From positions 1,338,272 through 1,402,271 of the forward strand of contig NC_068910.1 of the NCBI RefSeq assembly GCF_023091745.1: 64,000 bases of DNA, given 5' to 3'. The notes beneath the pieces are model-generated. The model did no database searches. It saw only the letters and a program-made list of their open reading frames with translations, and was not told where the DNA came from. This stretch comes from Budorcas taxicolor. Lineage: Eukaryota; Chordata; Mammalia; Artiodactyla; Bovidae. The translations under genes were made by a program, and so were the position numbers. This document shows positions 1-9,910 of the stretch, piece after piece. Position 1 is the first letter of the stretch; each line of letters opens with the position of its first letter.

Positions 1-580
1 GACTGTGCCCGTGAGTGTGAGTCTGTGCCCATATGTGAGTCTGTGCCCATGAGTGTGAGTCTGTGCCCGTGTGTGTGTCTGTGCCCGTGAGTGTGAGTCT
101 TTGCCCGTGAGTGTGAGTCTGTGTCCGTGAGTGTGATTCTGTGTCCGTGAGTGTGATTCTGTGTCCGTGAGTGTGAGTCTGTGCCCGTGAGTGTGAGTCT
201 GTGCCTGTGTGTGAGTCTGTGCCCGTGAGTGTGATTCTATGTCCGTGAGTGTGAGTCTGTGTCCGTGAGTGTGAGTCTGTGCCTGTGTGTGAGTCTGTGC
301 CTGTGTGTGAGTCTGTGCCCACGTATGTGAGTGTGAGTCTGTGCCTCTGTGTGTGAGTCTGTGCCCGTGTGTGTGAGTGTGAGTCTGTGCCTGTGAATGT
401 GAGTCTGTGCCCGTGTGTCTGTGCCTGTGTGTGAGTCTGTGCCCGTGTGTGAGTCTGTGCCCGTGTGTGTGAGTGTGAGTCTGTGCCCATGAGTGTGAGT
501 CTGTGCCTGTGAGTGTGAGTCCATGCCCGTGTGAGTGTGTCTGTGCCCGTGCGTGCACTCGCGTGTGTGTGTCGTTTTTC
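1..580. repeat. Minisatellite, about 20-bp unit, in EEFSEC intron
   Basis: The window opens inside a tandem array whose commonest unit is GTGAGTGTGAGTCTGTGCCC. Variants have CCCGTGTG, CCTGTG or CCCATG. Units differ in length by small multiples of 2-6 bases, so the array is old or slips often. It continues beyond the left edge. The repeat is open in several frames on the minus strand, encoding a Thr/His/Asp-rich peptide, but there is no sign that this is a gene. Confidence 0.9.
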
Positions 581-599
581 CTTAGAAGGGGGGTGACTG

Positions 600-765
600 A
601 GAGGCCAGCTTCCTGACAGGGCAGTTGTAAAACATTCATAAAACTTTTATTGGACTTGCCACCCTTCCAGATAAATATTTTTCGATTTTATGGGCTTGTT
701 TTAGGGCCCTAAGCTTAATCATGGCTTTGTAGCTGCTTTAAAAAAAAATTAATTATTGTTTTGGC
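600..765. promoter_or_regulatory. AT-rich island, candidate conserved non-coding element
   Basis: A block of about 160 bp with low GC sits in very GC-rich intron. It contains an AGATAAAT motif, TTTTATTGG, TTAATCATGG and a TTAATTATTG homeodomain-type core. It does not resemble a LINE or SINE I know. Such AT-rich unique islands in GC-rich mammalian DNA are often conserved enhancers, but conservation cannot be judged from one sequence. Confidence 0.3.
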
Positions 766-2179
766 AGAGGGAGCCCCCACCCCAACCCCAGCAAAGGCGG
801 CAGCTCTCTGAGCTCATGAATTCCTGCCTCTCAACTCTTGCCCTCTCCCTGCGTGCCCTCGCAGTGCGCCGGGGTGAGCCTGGACGCGGAGGAGAGTGGG
901 AGAGGAAGACTCACTCCAGTCCCCACTGCCGCCCTGGCCTCGTGGGAGGGCAGTCAGGCCCGCTCACGGCACCCATGGGAGAACGGGCTCGGGGTCCCGC
1001 TGGGCACCTGCCGCCCCCGTGGAGCCGTCCGCTGGGCTGATGCGGGTGGGTTTGCACAGCCCCCGGCTCCTTCCAGCCCCTCGCGGGCTGAGCCTCACCC
1101 CGTCGCCCCCCAGAGCTCAGCGTGCTGCCCAGCACCCTGCTGCAGCCCCATCCTCCCCGCGGCAGCGAGAGGTGTGTGCCCTGCAGAGGGGTCCATGCAC
1201 GCTGTGTGCACGCCAAGGGCAGAGCCCGGCTCTGTGTGCAGTCACGCGTGCCCGGTGGGCCCCGGAGGGGCTGATGGGCTGTGTCCGTCCCTGCTCCGTG
1301 CTGCGTAGACCTTTGTGCTGGACGCGGCCCTGAGCACTCTGCATCCCCTGAGCTCCCGTGGGCCTCGTAGTTCAGAGACGCCGTGGAGGCTGCCTCCTGC
1401 TCCTGGAACGCGAGCCCCAGGAAGGAGCCCCCAGCTGCCTCTGCCTGCGCACGGACAGGACCACTGCACCTGGGCAGGGTGGGAGCCTTCTTGGAGGCGG
1501 CGGCAACTGAGCTTCGCTTGAAGGGGGCGGGGAGGCGGCCTGGGGAGGGCTGTCCCAGGCGGAAGGGACTCTGGCTCTGCTGCCCAGAATACGGGGGTTG
1601 AGGGGATGCTGGGTGGGGCACGGGGTGCCTTCTGAGGGGCAGGATTGGAGGTGACTGGGGGTCCTGGCTCCAGGAGGAAGGTCTGACCCAGGCTGGGGGG
1701 GTGGAGAGAGGGTCAAAAATCAGGCCAGACGCGGTGGGTGACCAGATAACGTGAGGGCAGGGGAACCCTGATGCACCGAGAGTCAGGTGTCACTGGCCTG
1801 TGCCAGGTGCCCAGGGTCGGGGACCCTTGCGGCCACATGGCGGATGGCTGTCAGAGCCATGCCTTGGGGACGCAGTGACCGTGCCACCAGCCTTGGAGGG
1901 CACACTTGGGCACCCCCAACACCTGCCTCCCCTGGGCCTGTGAGAGCCAGCCAGCCCGCTCTGCCGCGGCCAGGGAGGGTGGACCCCGGAGCCCCTGTGT
2001 TCCGGGCAGGAGTGTGGAGGGACCCAGCTGTCGCCCCCAAGCACCTGTGGCAGTCCGGACTGCAGCCCACCCGCCCGCGTTGGAGCTGGGGCCGATACGT
2101 GATCAGACTGCCACCCGTGGGCCCTGGAGCCGACTGCCCCAGCCTTTGTGCCCCTTCTTTACCCCGGATGAGGCTTTTT

Positions 2180-2345
2180 CCCGACTCATAAAAATGACAG
2201 TTTTAATAAGTGGAATTTTTTTTTTTAAGAAAAGCAATATGAAGTAGACTTTTATTGTCAATAAGCTCTTCCTTTTAAACCAGTTATCGTAGTTTCTGCT
2301 CTAGGTATTTTAATTGAAGATTAACTGCTGTTAGAGTGCGCATTT
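2180..2345. promoter_or_regulatory. AT-rich island, candidate conserved non-coding element
   Basis: A second AT-rich unique block in the EEFSEC intron. It carries TTTTAATAAG, a run of 11 T, TTTTATTGTCAATAAG and TTTTAATTGAAGATTAA. It has no recognisable repeat ends. A decayed poly(A)-bearing insertion is the main alternative. Confidence 0.25.
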
Positions 2346-3239
2346 GGGGAGTGAGTGTCTGGAGGGTTCAGATTCAGCTTTCTTGCCAGTGGGGACTGTG
2401 TTGGTGGGGCCACCGGGTCCCAGGCCCGTACCCGCCAGCCTCGGGGGGCTGTGAGTGGAGGAGGCCCCCGCAGGAGGGTCCGTGACCAGCGTGGGCTCCT
2501 GCAGGCAGGGCCGGTGGGTGTGTGCCCCGAGCTGGCGCATGCCGACCCGGGAGCCCCCCGCTCAGGGCCGGGGGGAGGCCAGTGCGTGGCCGCCAGGAGC
2601 TGACCAGAGCCTCCGCAGCGGTGGCCCTGCCTCTGGGGCCTCCTGTTGGAGGTGTGTGTGCACAGTGTATGCGTGCGTGTGTGTGTGTGTGCTCTGCAGA
2701 CCGGCCTGCTTCAGAACTTGTGTGTGTCGGGGCGGGGGCGGTTGCTGTGGGTGGGGGTGCTGGGCGGGGGTACGAGGGGCTGGGCAGGGTGGGGGCGAAG
2801 CCGTGGGTGTGGGCACACAGGTGTGCAGGAGACAGCTGGCAAGGCCGGGCTGGAGAGCTTGGACACCAGCCTGAGGAGCGGCTGAGGATTGCTGAGACGG
2901 GCACGCGGGTCTTTGTTCTGGAAGGGTCTCTGGCTGCCGACCCACGGGCAGATCAGAGAGGGAGCTGGCCCGAGAGCCTGGAGGCTCCTGCCAGGAGGCC
3001 GGTCCCGGGCCTGCTCTCCCCCGCGCCGGGGCGCCCACCACCGCTGCAGGGTCCGAGGCCCGCCTGGGGCTCCAGACCACAGCCCAGGAACAGCCCTGTC
3101 ACGCCTGCCCTGGCCGAGGCGAGCGGGAGCCGCTGCTGGTGCTGGGGGGTTCCCGGGCACCCAGCAGCCCCACACCAGCTGTGCCCGTTGCAGGCGACCC
3201 CGGGCCCCTCTGCCCAGGCCGCCCCCGCGACCCACCCTC

Positions 3240-3700
3240 TGATGCTCGCAGCCAAGTCATTTCCTACTTGAGAATGGTTTTCCTTTTCACCTTAAAACAA
3301 AGTCCTTCCTTCCGCACGGCACCCTGCTTTCCCTCCCCACACACCCCCGGTCGCCAAAGCCTTAGCTGCATTGTAATTTCAATTTACACAGTGTGAGGAA
3401 GATTTCTGCAAAGGGTCCTTTTTTGTTTTTGAAGAATTCATCATTGCTGCTAAGAAGCTTAATATAAATTAAAGGAGGAATTAGGCAACATTAAGACATC
3501 AAAATAGGGGTGCAGGCGCCCACTGCCTCGCCTCCGCCCGTCAAAGGGCCGCGAGGACCCGTTGAGCGTGGAAGCCTCAGATGGGCCCGTCGCCGCTGCC
3601 GCCTCCCCGTTTCCCTTTGTCGCAGGGACGGTGGAGCACACGTCTGATAAAAGCTTAATCACCTTATCTTTTTAAAGCAAATTGCATCTTTGTTTACATA
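3240..3700. promoter_or_regulatory. AT-rich stretches flanking a GC core
   Basis: Two AT-rich segments (about 3245-3500 and 3640-3700) flank a GC-rich core. Motifs include TTAATATAAATTAAAGG near 3460, AAAAGCTTAATCACCTTATC near 3650 with a CTTATC GATA-type site, and TTTAAAGCAAATTGCAT, an octamer-like site, near 3672. No repeat family was recognised. Regulatory function is inferred only from composition and motif density. Confidence 0.3.
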
Positions 3701-6700
3701 CGGGGTCCATAGCAGGACGGGAAATGAGGGAAACTGGGCCCCCTCCGCCCAGCCCGCCAAGCTGGAGGCTGGGAGCACGTGAGCAGCCCGGCCTCCTAGA
3801 GGAGGTGTTCCATCCAAAGTTGCCATCCCCCGAATCGGGGTTCGGCAGGAGGGGGGCCAGGCGACCCCGCCTGCCCCGCACCGAGCTCACTCGCCTCCTA
3901 CACTCCACCGCCTGCCTGGCTGCCCATCCTCCTTGGCCCCGTCTTAAGTGGCCTCAGCCACACCCGCCCCGTCCAGAGTGGGGCTCTGGCTGAACTCATG
4001 GTCTCTGAGTCCCTCTGAGCTCCCCAACCCCCATCACCCCACGATGTGACCCCCCCAAAGGTCCCCCCGCCCCCGCCGCGGCATCTCAGCTCTGCCCAGA
4101 GCTGCTTGCCCTGGGAATGGCTGGACTTGGGCCGGCCGAGGGGGGCCACTGTGGGGGCCGGTGACCCGAGCCGCCCACCCGCGCGGAGGCCCCTCGCCCA
4201 GGCTGGCCCCAACATGAAAGCCAGGCCAGCAGCTGGAGGCAGTTTGGCGGCTTTGATGGCCACGTCGGGGCGGCACCCACGGCCTGGCCTTGGGAAACAG
4301 CACGGCCACATTCTTCCCTGATTACCGAGCCCGGCCTGGCCAGCGGCCTCCGGCCCATTGTGCCTTTGTGTGGGGCTGGCGCTCGGTGAGAAAGGCCAGC
4401 CCGGCCCTGGGAGAGTGTCCCCAGGGGGAGCCGCGGGGAGCAGCATCGCCCCCCGGGGTCACGCCCGTCGCCCCTAGGCCGCCGGGCTGGGCTCCGAGAG
4501 TCCCCGGGTTTAGGGAGAAGGAGCAGGGACGCCCTGAGCCTGGGTTCAGGCGCTGTGAGAGCCTGGAGCCTGGCGGCCCTCCCTCCTGCCCGCCCCCCTG
4601 GCCGGGTCACAGATGGGCCACTTGCCCGGTGGGTGGCGTTTCCCGCTGGGCGGCCCCCTGGTCTGCTGCCCTGCACACCCAGGCAGGACCCCACCCACCC
4701 TCTGGTTTCATCCGACACACCCGCCTGCAGTCGCAGGCCAGACCCCCATCCCGCCCTCGCCCTCGACCTGCTGCCGGGGAGCTCCTGCTGCCAGCCAGCC
4801 TGGGTGGGACAGTGGCTGAGGAGGAGTCAGCAGGGAGGGCAGGGCACGTGTCCAGACGCGGCGCCTTTGGTGTGGTGGCCGCGGGGTCACACTCAGGACC
4901 CGGGATGCGAAGGAGGGGAGAGGCGCCGTCTCCTGGGCAGAGGTCCGCACGGCGGCCCCCGGTCAGCAGTCGCCCAGGGCAGTGGTCCCGGGGTGGCTCT
5001 GGGGACGCCTCCTGTGCAGGCAGGCGGTGGGAAGGGCCACCAGAATTCGGCCTCAGCGGCTGAGACCCTTCCTGTCTGCTCGTGAGCCCGACTTGGGGGG
5101 CACCTTGCAGACATGGAGCCCGAGGTCCCCCCGGAGCCCTGGCCCCGCAGCCCCACCAGCACGGGGCCAGGCGCTTGCTGTCCCCAGGCGTCACGCTCCC
5201 CCCAGGACCGGATGCTCAGATGCGGCCCTCAGCACTTCCACGTGGCCAGTGCGCGGCGCCGGGTCCCCGGGTCCCCCTAGCCCTTCGCGGGGGAGCCAGC
5301 CCGCGGCACCGTCCCCGCTGGCCTGCAGGCCGCCCGGCCGTCTCGCTGCTGCTTCTCAGACCTGAGCTCTGAGAACGCGCCCCCGGCGTCTCCCAGGCCA
5401 GGAGCACTGTGTACAGGCTTCCAGGCGACCACCGACGCCCTGACCTGCCCTCCGTCCACGCCACTGGCCTCTCGGCCGAGTGGAAAGGCCACCCTGAAAC
5501 AAGGCGGCTCCCAGTAGCGTTGCCAGGAACCCCAACAGCCAGCTGCCCCAGCGGACGCGCGCTGCTGGTCGGCACGCTGGCCTCGCGTCCAGGCCGCCCC
5601 ATAACGGAGCAGAGAGCAGCGAGAGACGCCGCGTCCTCCCAGCACCCGGCAGACTCCCGGCTCCGCTGCTCTGGGCGACGTGAGGTCTGTGCCGTGGGTA
5701 ACAAGAGCCCTCACAGCAAGATGGCCCGCAGATGGGGCCGCGCCTGTCTCCCTACCAGGCGCCAACCCCGGGAGCCCCCTCCCTGGCAGCCGTCAGACCT
5801 CGCAGTACCAGAGGGCCCGGGCGCCCATGCCGTCCTCCAGGGTCGGTGCCAGCCCCCGCTCTGCAGGAGGAGCCCGGAGGCAGAGGGCACCTGCCGGCCT
5901 GGCGCCTGCGGGAGGGCTGGCCCAGGGCCCTTCCCACGCCCCGCGCCCTGGCCCAAGGCCTGCGGTTCCTCAACCCGCTGCCCAGCAGGAGCCTGGCTCC
6001 CCGGGGCAGTGGGCCCCTCGGCCACTCGGTCCCGGAGCCTCGTCAGCCAAGCGCCCGGCCCCCCCGCGCAGTGGAGAGGCAGGCGGAGCCCCCGTGCAGG
6101 GCAGGGCCGCCCCAGCTAAGTCTGCGGCCGTCCCCGTCCCAGACACCCCACGGTTGCTCCTCGTGTGGGTCCAGTGCAGCGCCATCTCCCACAGTCTGCC
6201 TCGGGTGCACACCCCCGCTCCCAGGTGATGGGCTGGGGGCGGCCGCCCGCATTCAGCCCCAGACGTGGCCCAGAGTTCACACACCCGCCCAGCCCAGCCC
6301 AGCCCCTCAGGCCCCGCTCCCCACAGGCATGTGGGGTAGGGGGGACGGGGGTCCTCCTGGTGTGTCGCAGGGCTCCGCTCCTCGGGGAGCCAGCCAGCGC
6401 CCGGGCGGGGAGGGGAGCACCCCCCAGGTGCCGGCACAGGTCGGGCAGGGGGCGCCCACCCCCACCCCGCAGGCTCCTGACACCCAGCCGGGGGTCTGTG
6501 GCAGATGGAGCCCCTGTGTGTGTGTGTTAGGAGTGAGTACCTGTGTTAGGACACGGCGGCCTGCCGGTACCCTCGCTGCCCAGAGGGGGAGGGCACAGCT
6601 CGCTCCCACCAGGACCCCCAGCAGGGTCGCGGAGCTCACAGAAGGGGAGTGACTGGCCCTGGGGTGCCCGCTGGTGCAGGGCTGGCCGGAGCCTCAGCCT

Positions 6701-7373
6701 GTTCTCCCGGGGCAGCCCACGAAGAGGCTGCTTCCTGCTGCCCCCAGGCAGGCTCCTTGTAAAGACAAACCCTGCAGAAAGGGGCCCTGGAGCTGGGGAG
6801 GGCAGGGCGTCCGCACGGAGGAACAGCATCAGCTGTCGTGAGCCCGCAAGGGCCCAGGACCAGCTGCGGGGACAGAGAGCAGTGGGCGGCGGGTGCCAGC
6901 AGGAAGCGAGCTCTGCCGTCGCTCAGCCAGCAGTGGAGACAGCGGGTCTGCACCCGGCTTAGGTGCTGAAAGGAGCCAGGGAGCCGTGGGGCTGCCCCAC
7001 TCGGCCTGGAGTTGGGGGACAGCGTCCACCAGCACCCAGGGAGGGCGCGCCAGCCGGAGCTCACCGGCCCCTCCTTCCGCCCTCCCACCCCCCGGAGTCC
7101 CTGGGCAGGACTGTGATGCCGCCCGCAGAGTCACCCCAGGCCGGAGAGTGTCTGGGGTCGCGGGTGAGAGTCAGAGTGAGCGCCCGGGGCAGCGGGCCAT
7201 TCACGGCAGGAGAGGACAGGGCCAGTGAGCGAGGGGCTGCCCCAGGGGCCTGGGCACAGGCTGGGTGCGGGCAGGGGGCTGGGAGCTGGTGGGAGCCTCG
7301 CTGAGCCCCAGGCCAGACAGGCTGGTGGCCGGACCAGCGTTGGGGGGAGAGCGAAGCGGGGGAACAGAAGGGG

Positions 7374-7572
7374 CAGGCCCAGCCGGTGCTGGGGAGGTCC
7401 TGGCTCCATGGGGGGGTCGGGCCAGGCTGGTGCTGGGGGTCCTGGCTCCATTGGGGGTGGGGGGGCAGGCCAGGCCTGTGCTGTGGGGTCCTGGCTCCAT
7501 GTGGGGGCGGGCCAGGCCGGTGCTCGGGGGGTCCTGGCTCCATCAGGGGTGGGGGGGCGGGCCAGGCTCCAT
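7374..7572. repeat. Minisatellite, about 40-50-bp unit, in EEFSEC intron
   Basis: Four to five diverged units share a core GGTCCTGGCTCCAT followed by a G-run and GGGCCAGGC. The array ends about 65 bp before the terminal exon, close to where the branch point and pyrimidine tract should be. G-rich arrays this near an acceptor can affect splicing, but no effect can be read from the sequence. Confidence 0.85.
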
Positions 7573-7638
7573 CCAGGGCGGGTCACTGCAGCGTTGGGGA
7601 CCCGATGGAGTGACAGGCTCCCCCTCTGTGCCTTGCAG

Positions 7639-7826
7639 GTGGCCTGAGCCCCGAGTCCAAGAAGATCCTGATGTCCGCCCTCAAGAAGCGGGGCCGTGCC
7701 GGCCGAGGCGAGGCAGCCAAGCCGGAGGAGGCGGAGCGGCCGGAGCCTGCCCAGCCCGTGGGCCTCAGCCTGTCCTTCAAGCGCTACGTCTTCGACGCCC
7801 ACAAGCGCATGGTCCAGTCTCCCTGA
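7639..7826 (+). CDS. EEFSEC: EEFSEC, terminal coding exon (selenocysteine-specific elongation factor)
   Basis: This exon encodes the C-terminus of the eukaryotic SelB-type GTPase, which carries Sec-tRNA(Sec) to ribosomes reading UGA as selenocysteine, together with SBP2 and the SECIS element. A CAG acceptor (7636-7638) follows a pyrimidine-rich tract. The exon starts in phase 1 (GT completes a Gly codon) and encodes 61 more residues before TGA at 7824-7826. The peptide starts GLSPESKKIL and ends FKRYVFDAHKRMVQSP, which matches the vertebrate EEFSEC C-terminus as I remember it. The basic stretch ALKKRGRAGRG and an acidic, proline-rich linker are visible. This is the tail of domain IV, the part linked to SBP2 and ribosome function. 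The GTPase and tRNA-binding domains lie outside the window. The frame is intact, with no frameshift. The call is secure; the only uncertainty is the upstream exon. Confidence 0.95.
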
Positions 7827-8022
7827 GTGCCCGCCGGCCCCCAGACCCAGCCAGGCTGCAGTGCCAGACATGCCTCCGCCTCTGGATGCTCCCCGGAGGC
7901 CCTGGGCGGGCTGTGTCCCCACGCCCCATGCCTCTCGCCGGAGGAGCCACCTCAAAAGGCTCAGGGTGCCCCAGGCTGCCCGGTTGGCAGCTGCAAATAA
8001 ATGCCCCGTGGTGCCCACTTGC
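7827..8022 (+). other. EEFSEC: EEFSEC 3' UTR
   Basis: From the stop codon to the inferred cleavage site about 20 bases after the AATAAA signal. The UTR is short (about 195 bases) and GC-rich. A GT/T-rich region follows at about 8003-8035, as expected for a downstream element. The exact cleavage position is inferred. Confidence 0.75.
7996..8001 (+). terminator. EEFSEC: Poly(A) signal AATAAA of EEFSEC
   Basis: A perfect AATAAA hexamer lies 170 bases after the stop codon, in CTGCAAATAAATGCC. It is the first hexamer downstream of the stop. Confidence 0.85.
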
Positions 8023-8360
8023 CGTGCTGGCCCCTCTGCCTTCACGGGCGCCCCCTCCCTCCCAAGGCGAACGTCCGAGGAACTGCCGCGGCTCCCAAGG
8101 GGCCTGGGGCCGCAGGAGGGACCCAGACTCAGCACCCAGTGGGCTGAGGGCATCCATGAAGCGTCAGGCCCTTAGGCAGCCTGGGTGGCCCCGGGGTCTC
8201 CTGGACCTTGAGAGAGCAACCATGTCCAGGGAGGGCACCTCCCAGAGGAGCACCCGTGGGGTATCTGGGAGTTGTGGGGGCCAGGCTAGTGCGACGGGGC
8301 GGGAGGCAGGCCGGGGGCTGCCCCCACACGCCAGCATCAGGAGCTCCCAGGCCGGGCGCT

Positions 8361-8688
8361 GAGCCCCACAGAGCCGCTCAGAGACCCGCAGAGGCCCTCA
8401 GAGCCCCGCAGAGCCCCCTCACGCCCCGCAGAGCCCCCTCACGCCCCGCAGAGACCCCTCAGGGCACCGCAGAGCCCCCTCAGAGCACCACAGAGCCCCT
8501 TCAGGGTACCGCAGAGCCCCCTCAGAACCCCACAGAGCCCTGCAGAGCCCCACAGAGCCCCCTCATGCCCTGCAGGGCCCCACAGAGCCCTACAGAGCCC
8601 TGCAGAACTGCTCAGAGACCCACAGAGCTCCATAGAACCCCTCAGAGCCCCGCAGAGCCCTGCAGAGCCCAACAGAGCCGCAGGCTGG
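8361..8688. repeat. Minisatellite, about 20-bp unit
   Basis: A tandem array of CAGAGCCCCCTCACGCCCCG-like units with variants CAGAGACCCCTCAGGGCACC and CAGAGCCCTGCAGAGCCC. There are roughly 16 copies, about 340 bp past the EEFSEC poly(A) site. Long open frames across it (an Ala/Pro/Glu/Gln-rich peptide on +, a Leu/Gly/Cys-rich one on -) are repeat artefacts. Confidence 0.9.
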
Positions 8689-9825
8689 CTCCTCTGCCCC
8701 CTGCAGCCCAGCCATCCCTGCAGACAGGTCACAGGGCATCAGGGCGTTTACAGACGTTTGCAGGACAGACAGATGCTCCAGTGGCCCTGGGTTTGGCCTG
8801 CAGGTGGACACAGGGTTCCCTTTTACCCCGGTAATCGGCGCATCATGCCATAATTTGCAAACACGGCATTAAAAGCATGACCAGGGACAGGCTGTGATCA
8901 GGTGACTAGGGCCTGGTCAGCCCTGAGCACAGCCCTGGGAGGGCAGGGTGCTGTGGCCCCGTGTGTGTGGCTGTGCTGGGTGGGAGGTCCGTGTCCAGGA
9001 CGGTAGCAGAGGGCCAGCCGGGCAGGGAGAGTCCAGACCCAGCCCCCACATCCCAATCGGGAAGCCCCTGTGGAACGTCACCGACTCCCCACCGCCGGCC
9101 AGACTCCGGGCCCGGCTCCCATTCAGCCCCCACCCCTGCCTGCAGCCGTCTCTCCAGGATGGGGTCCCCAGGGGGTGGCTTCAGGGAGAGGCCCTGCAGC
9201 CCCCAGCCCGGTGCATTTCACGGGGAGCAGCGACCCCAGGTGAGAGGTGGACTCAGGCAGGGACGCTGAGCCACAGGGTGGGGGCCCCCAGCCATGGCTT
9301 GCGGCTCCGGAGCAGCGTGCCTGCCCGCGTGGCCCGCAGCCCAAGAGGAGACGCTATCAGGCCTGGCATCGGTCGAAACCCGAGTGCCCCAGCCACGTCG
9401 GCTGGGCACAGCCTTTGAAGGGGGAGCGCGGCAGGCGGGCACCTGGGGGCTGGCACCCTGTGCTCTCGTGGGCAGTGCCCACTTCCTGTGGCTCTGGGCA
9501 CCCCCAGACCTTCTGCGTCTCAGGAAGAGAGGGCCCTGAGGCAGCCAGTGGCATCTGCAACCCCCGCCCGCCGGGTGCCCCAGGAAGCAGGTTCCAGTTT
9601 AGAAGTGGGGGCCACCCGTGTGCAGTGGAGCTGAGCTTTGAACCCAGGGTCTGGACGCCCCCAGAGGCCCCCACCCCGCCCCAATGCCTCTGCTGCGGCC
9701 TCAGAAAGGGCTGCCCGTAGGGAACGGGCTGGGGGGCGGGCGTCCTGCCACGGGCTCGCTCGGTGGGAGGGGCGGCTGCGATCTGCAGGCCCCTGGCTGG
9801 CTGGCGGGGCTAATGCACCAGCCGG

Positions 9826-9910
9826 GCGATAAGCCTTATCTGGAAGCGTCTCTGGAATCGAGACTCTGATGGAAACAGGCTTCTGGGTTAATACAGTTTT
9901 GACAGATAAA
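9826..9910. promoter_or_regulatory. GATA-motif cluster with a 13-bp inverted palindrome
   Basis: GATAAG (9828-9833) and CTTATC (9835-9840) form an exact inverted repeat with one central base. A further CAGATAAAG site (about 9901-9909) lies 60 bp downstream, and TTAATACAG lies between. The block is less GC-rich than its surroundings. WGATAR is the binding motif of GATA1/2/3. The locus contains GATA2, whose known enhancers are themselves GATA-bound, so an enhancer role is plausible but inferred. Confidence 0.4.

Larger units (their letters stand above)
1..7638 (+). other. EEFSEC: Last intron of EEFSEC (3' part)
   Basis: Everything left of the splice acceptor at 7637-7638 reads as intron. I looked for the exon that should precede the terminal one, encoding the domain IV segment that ends near a Lys-Phe-Lys-Ile-His-like motif, and did not find it, so the donor lies outside the window. 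Besides the repeats and AT-rich islands listed separately, the intron is GC-rich unique sequence without convincing coding potential. The long open frames at 838-1621, 2374-3271 and 4086-6652 come from high GC and overlap in several frames on both strands. Confidence 0.75.

Noticed and set aside
5732..6652. 306-codon Pro/Arg/Ala-rich open frame in the EEFSEC intron
   Set aside because: Composition-driven. Several overlapping frames on both strands are equally long, with no motif or splice support.
1..7638. A second EEFSEC exon
   Set aside because: No segment resembling the preceding domain IV exon, with flanking AG/GT and compatible phase, was found by reading.
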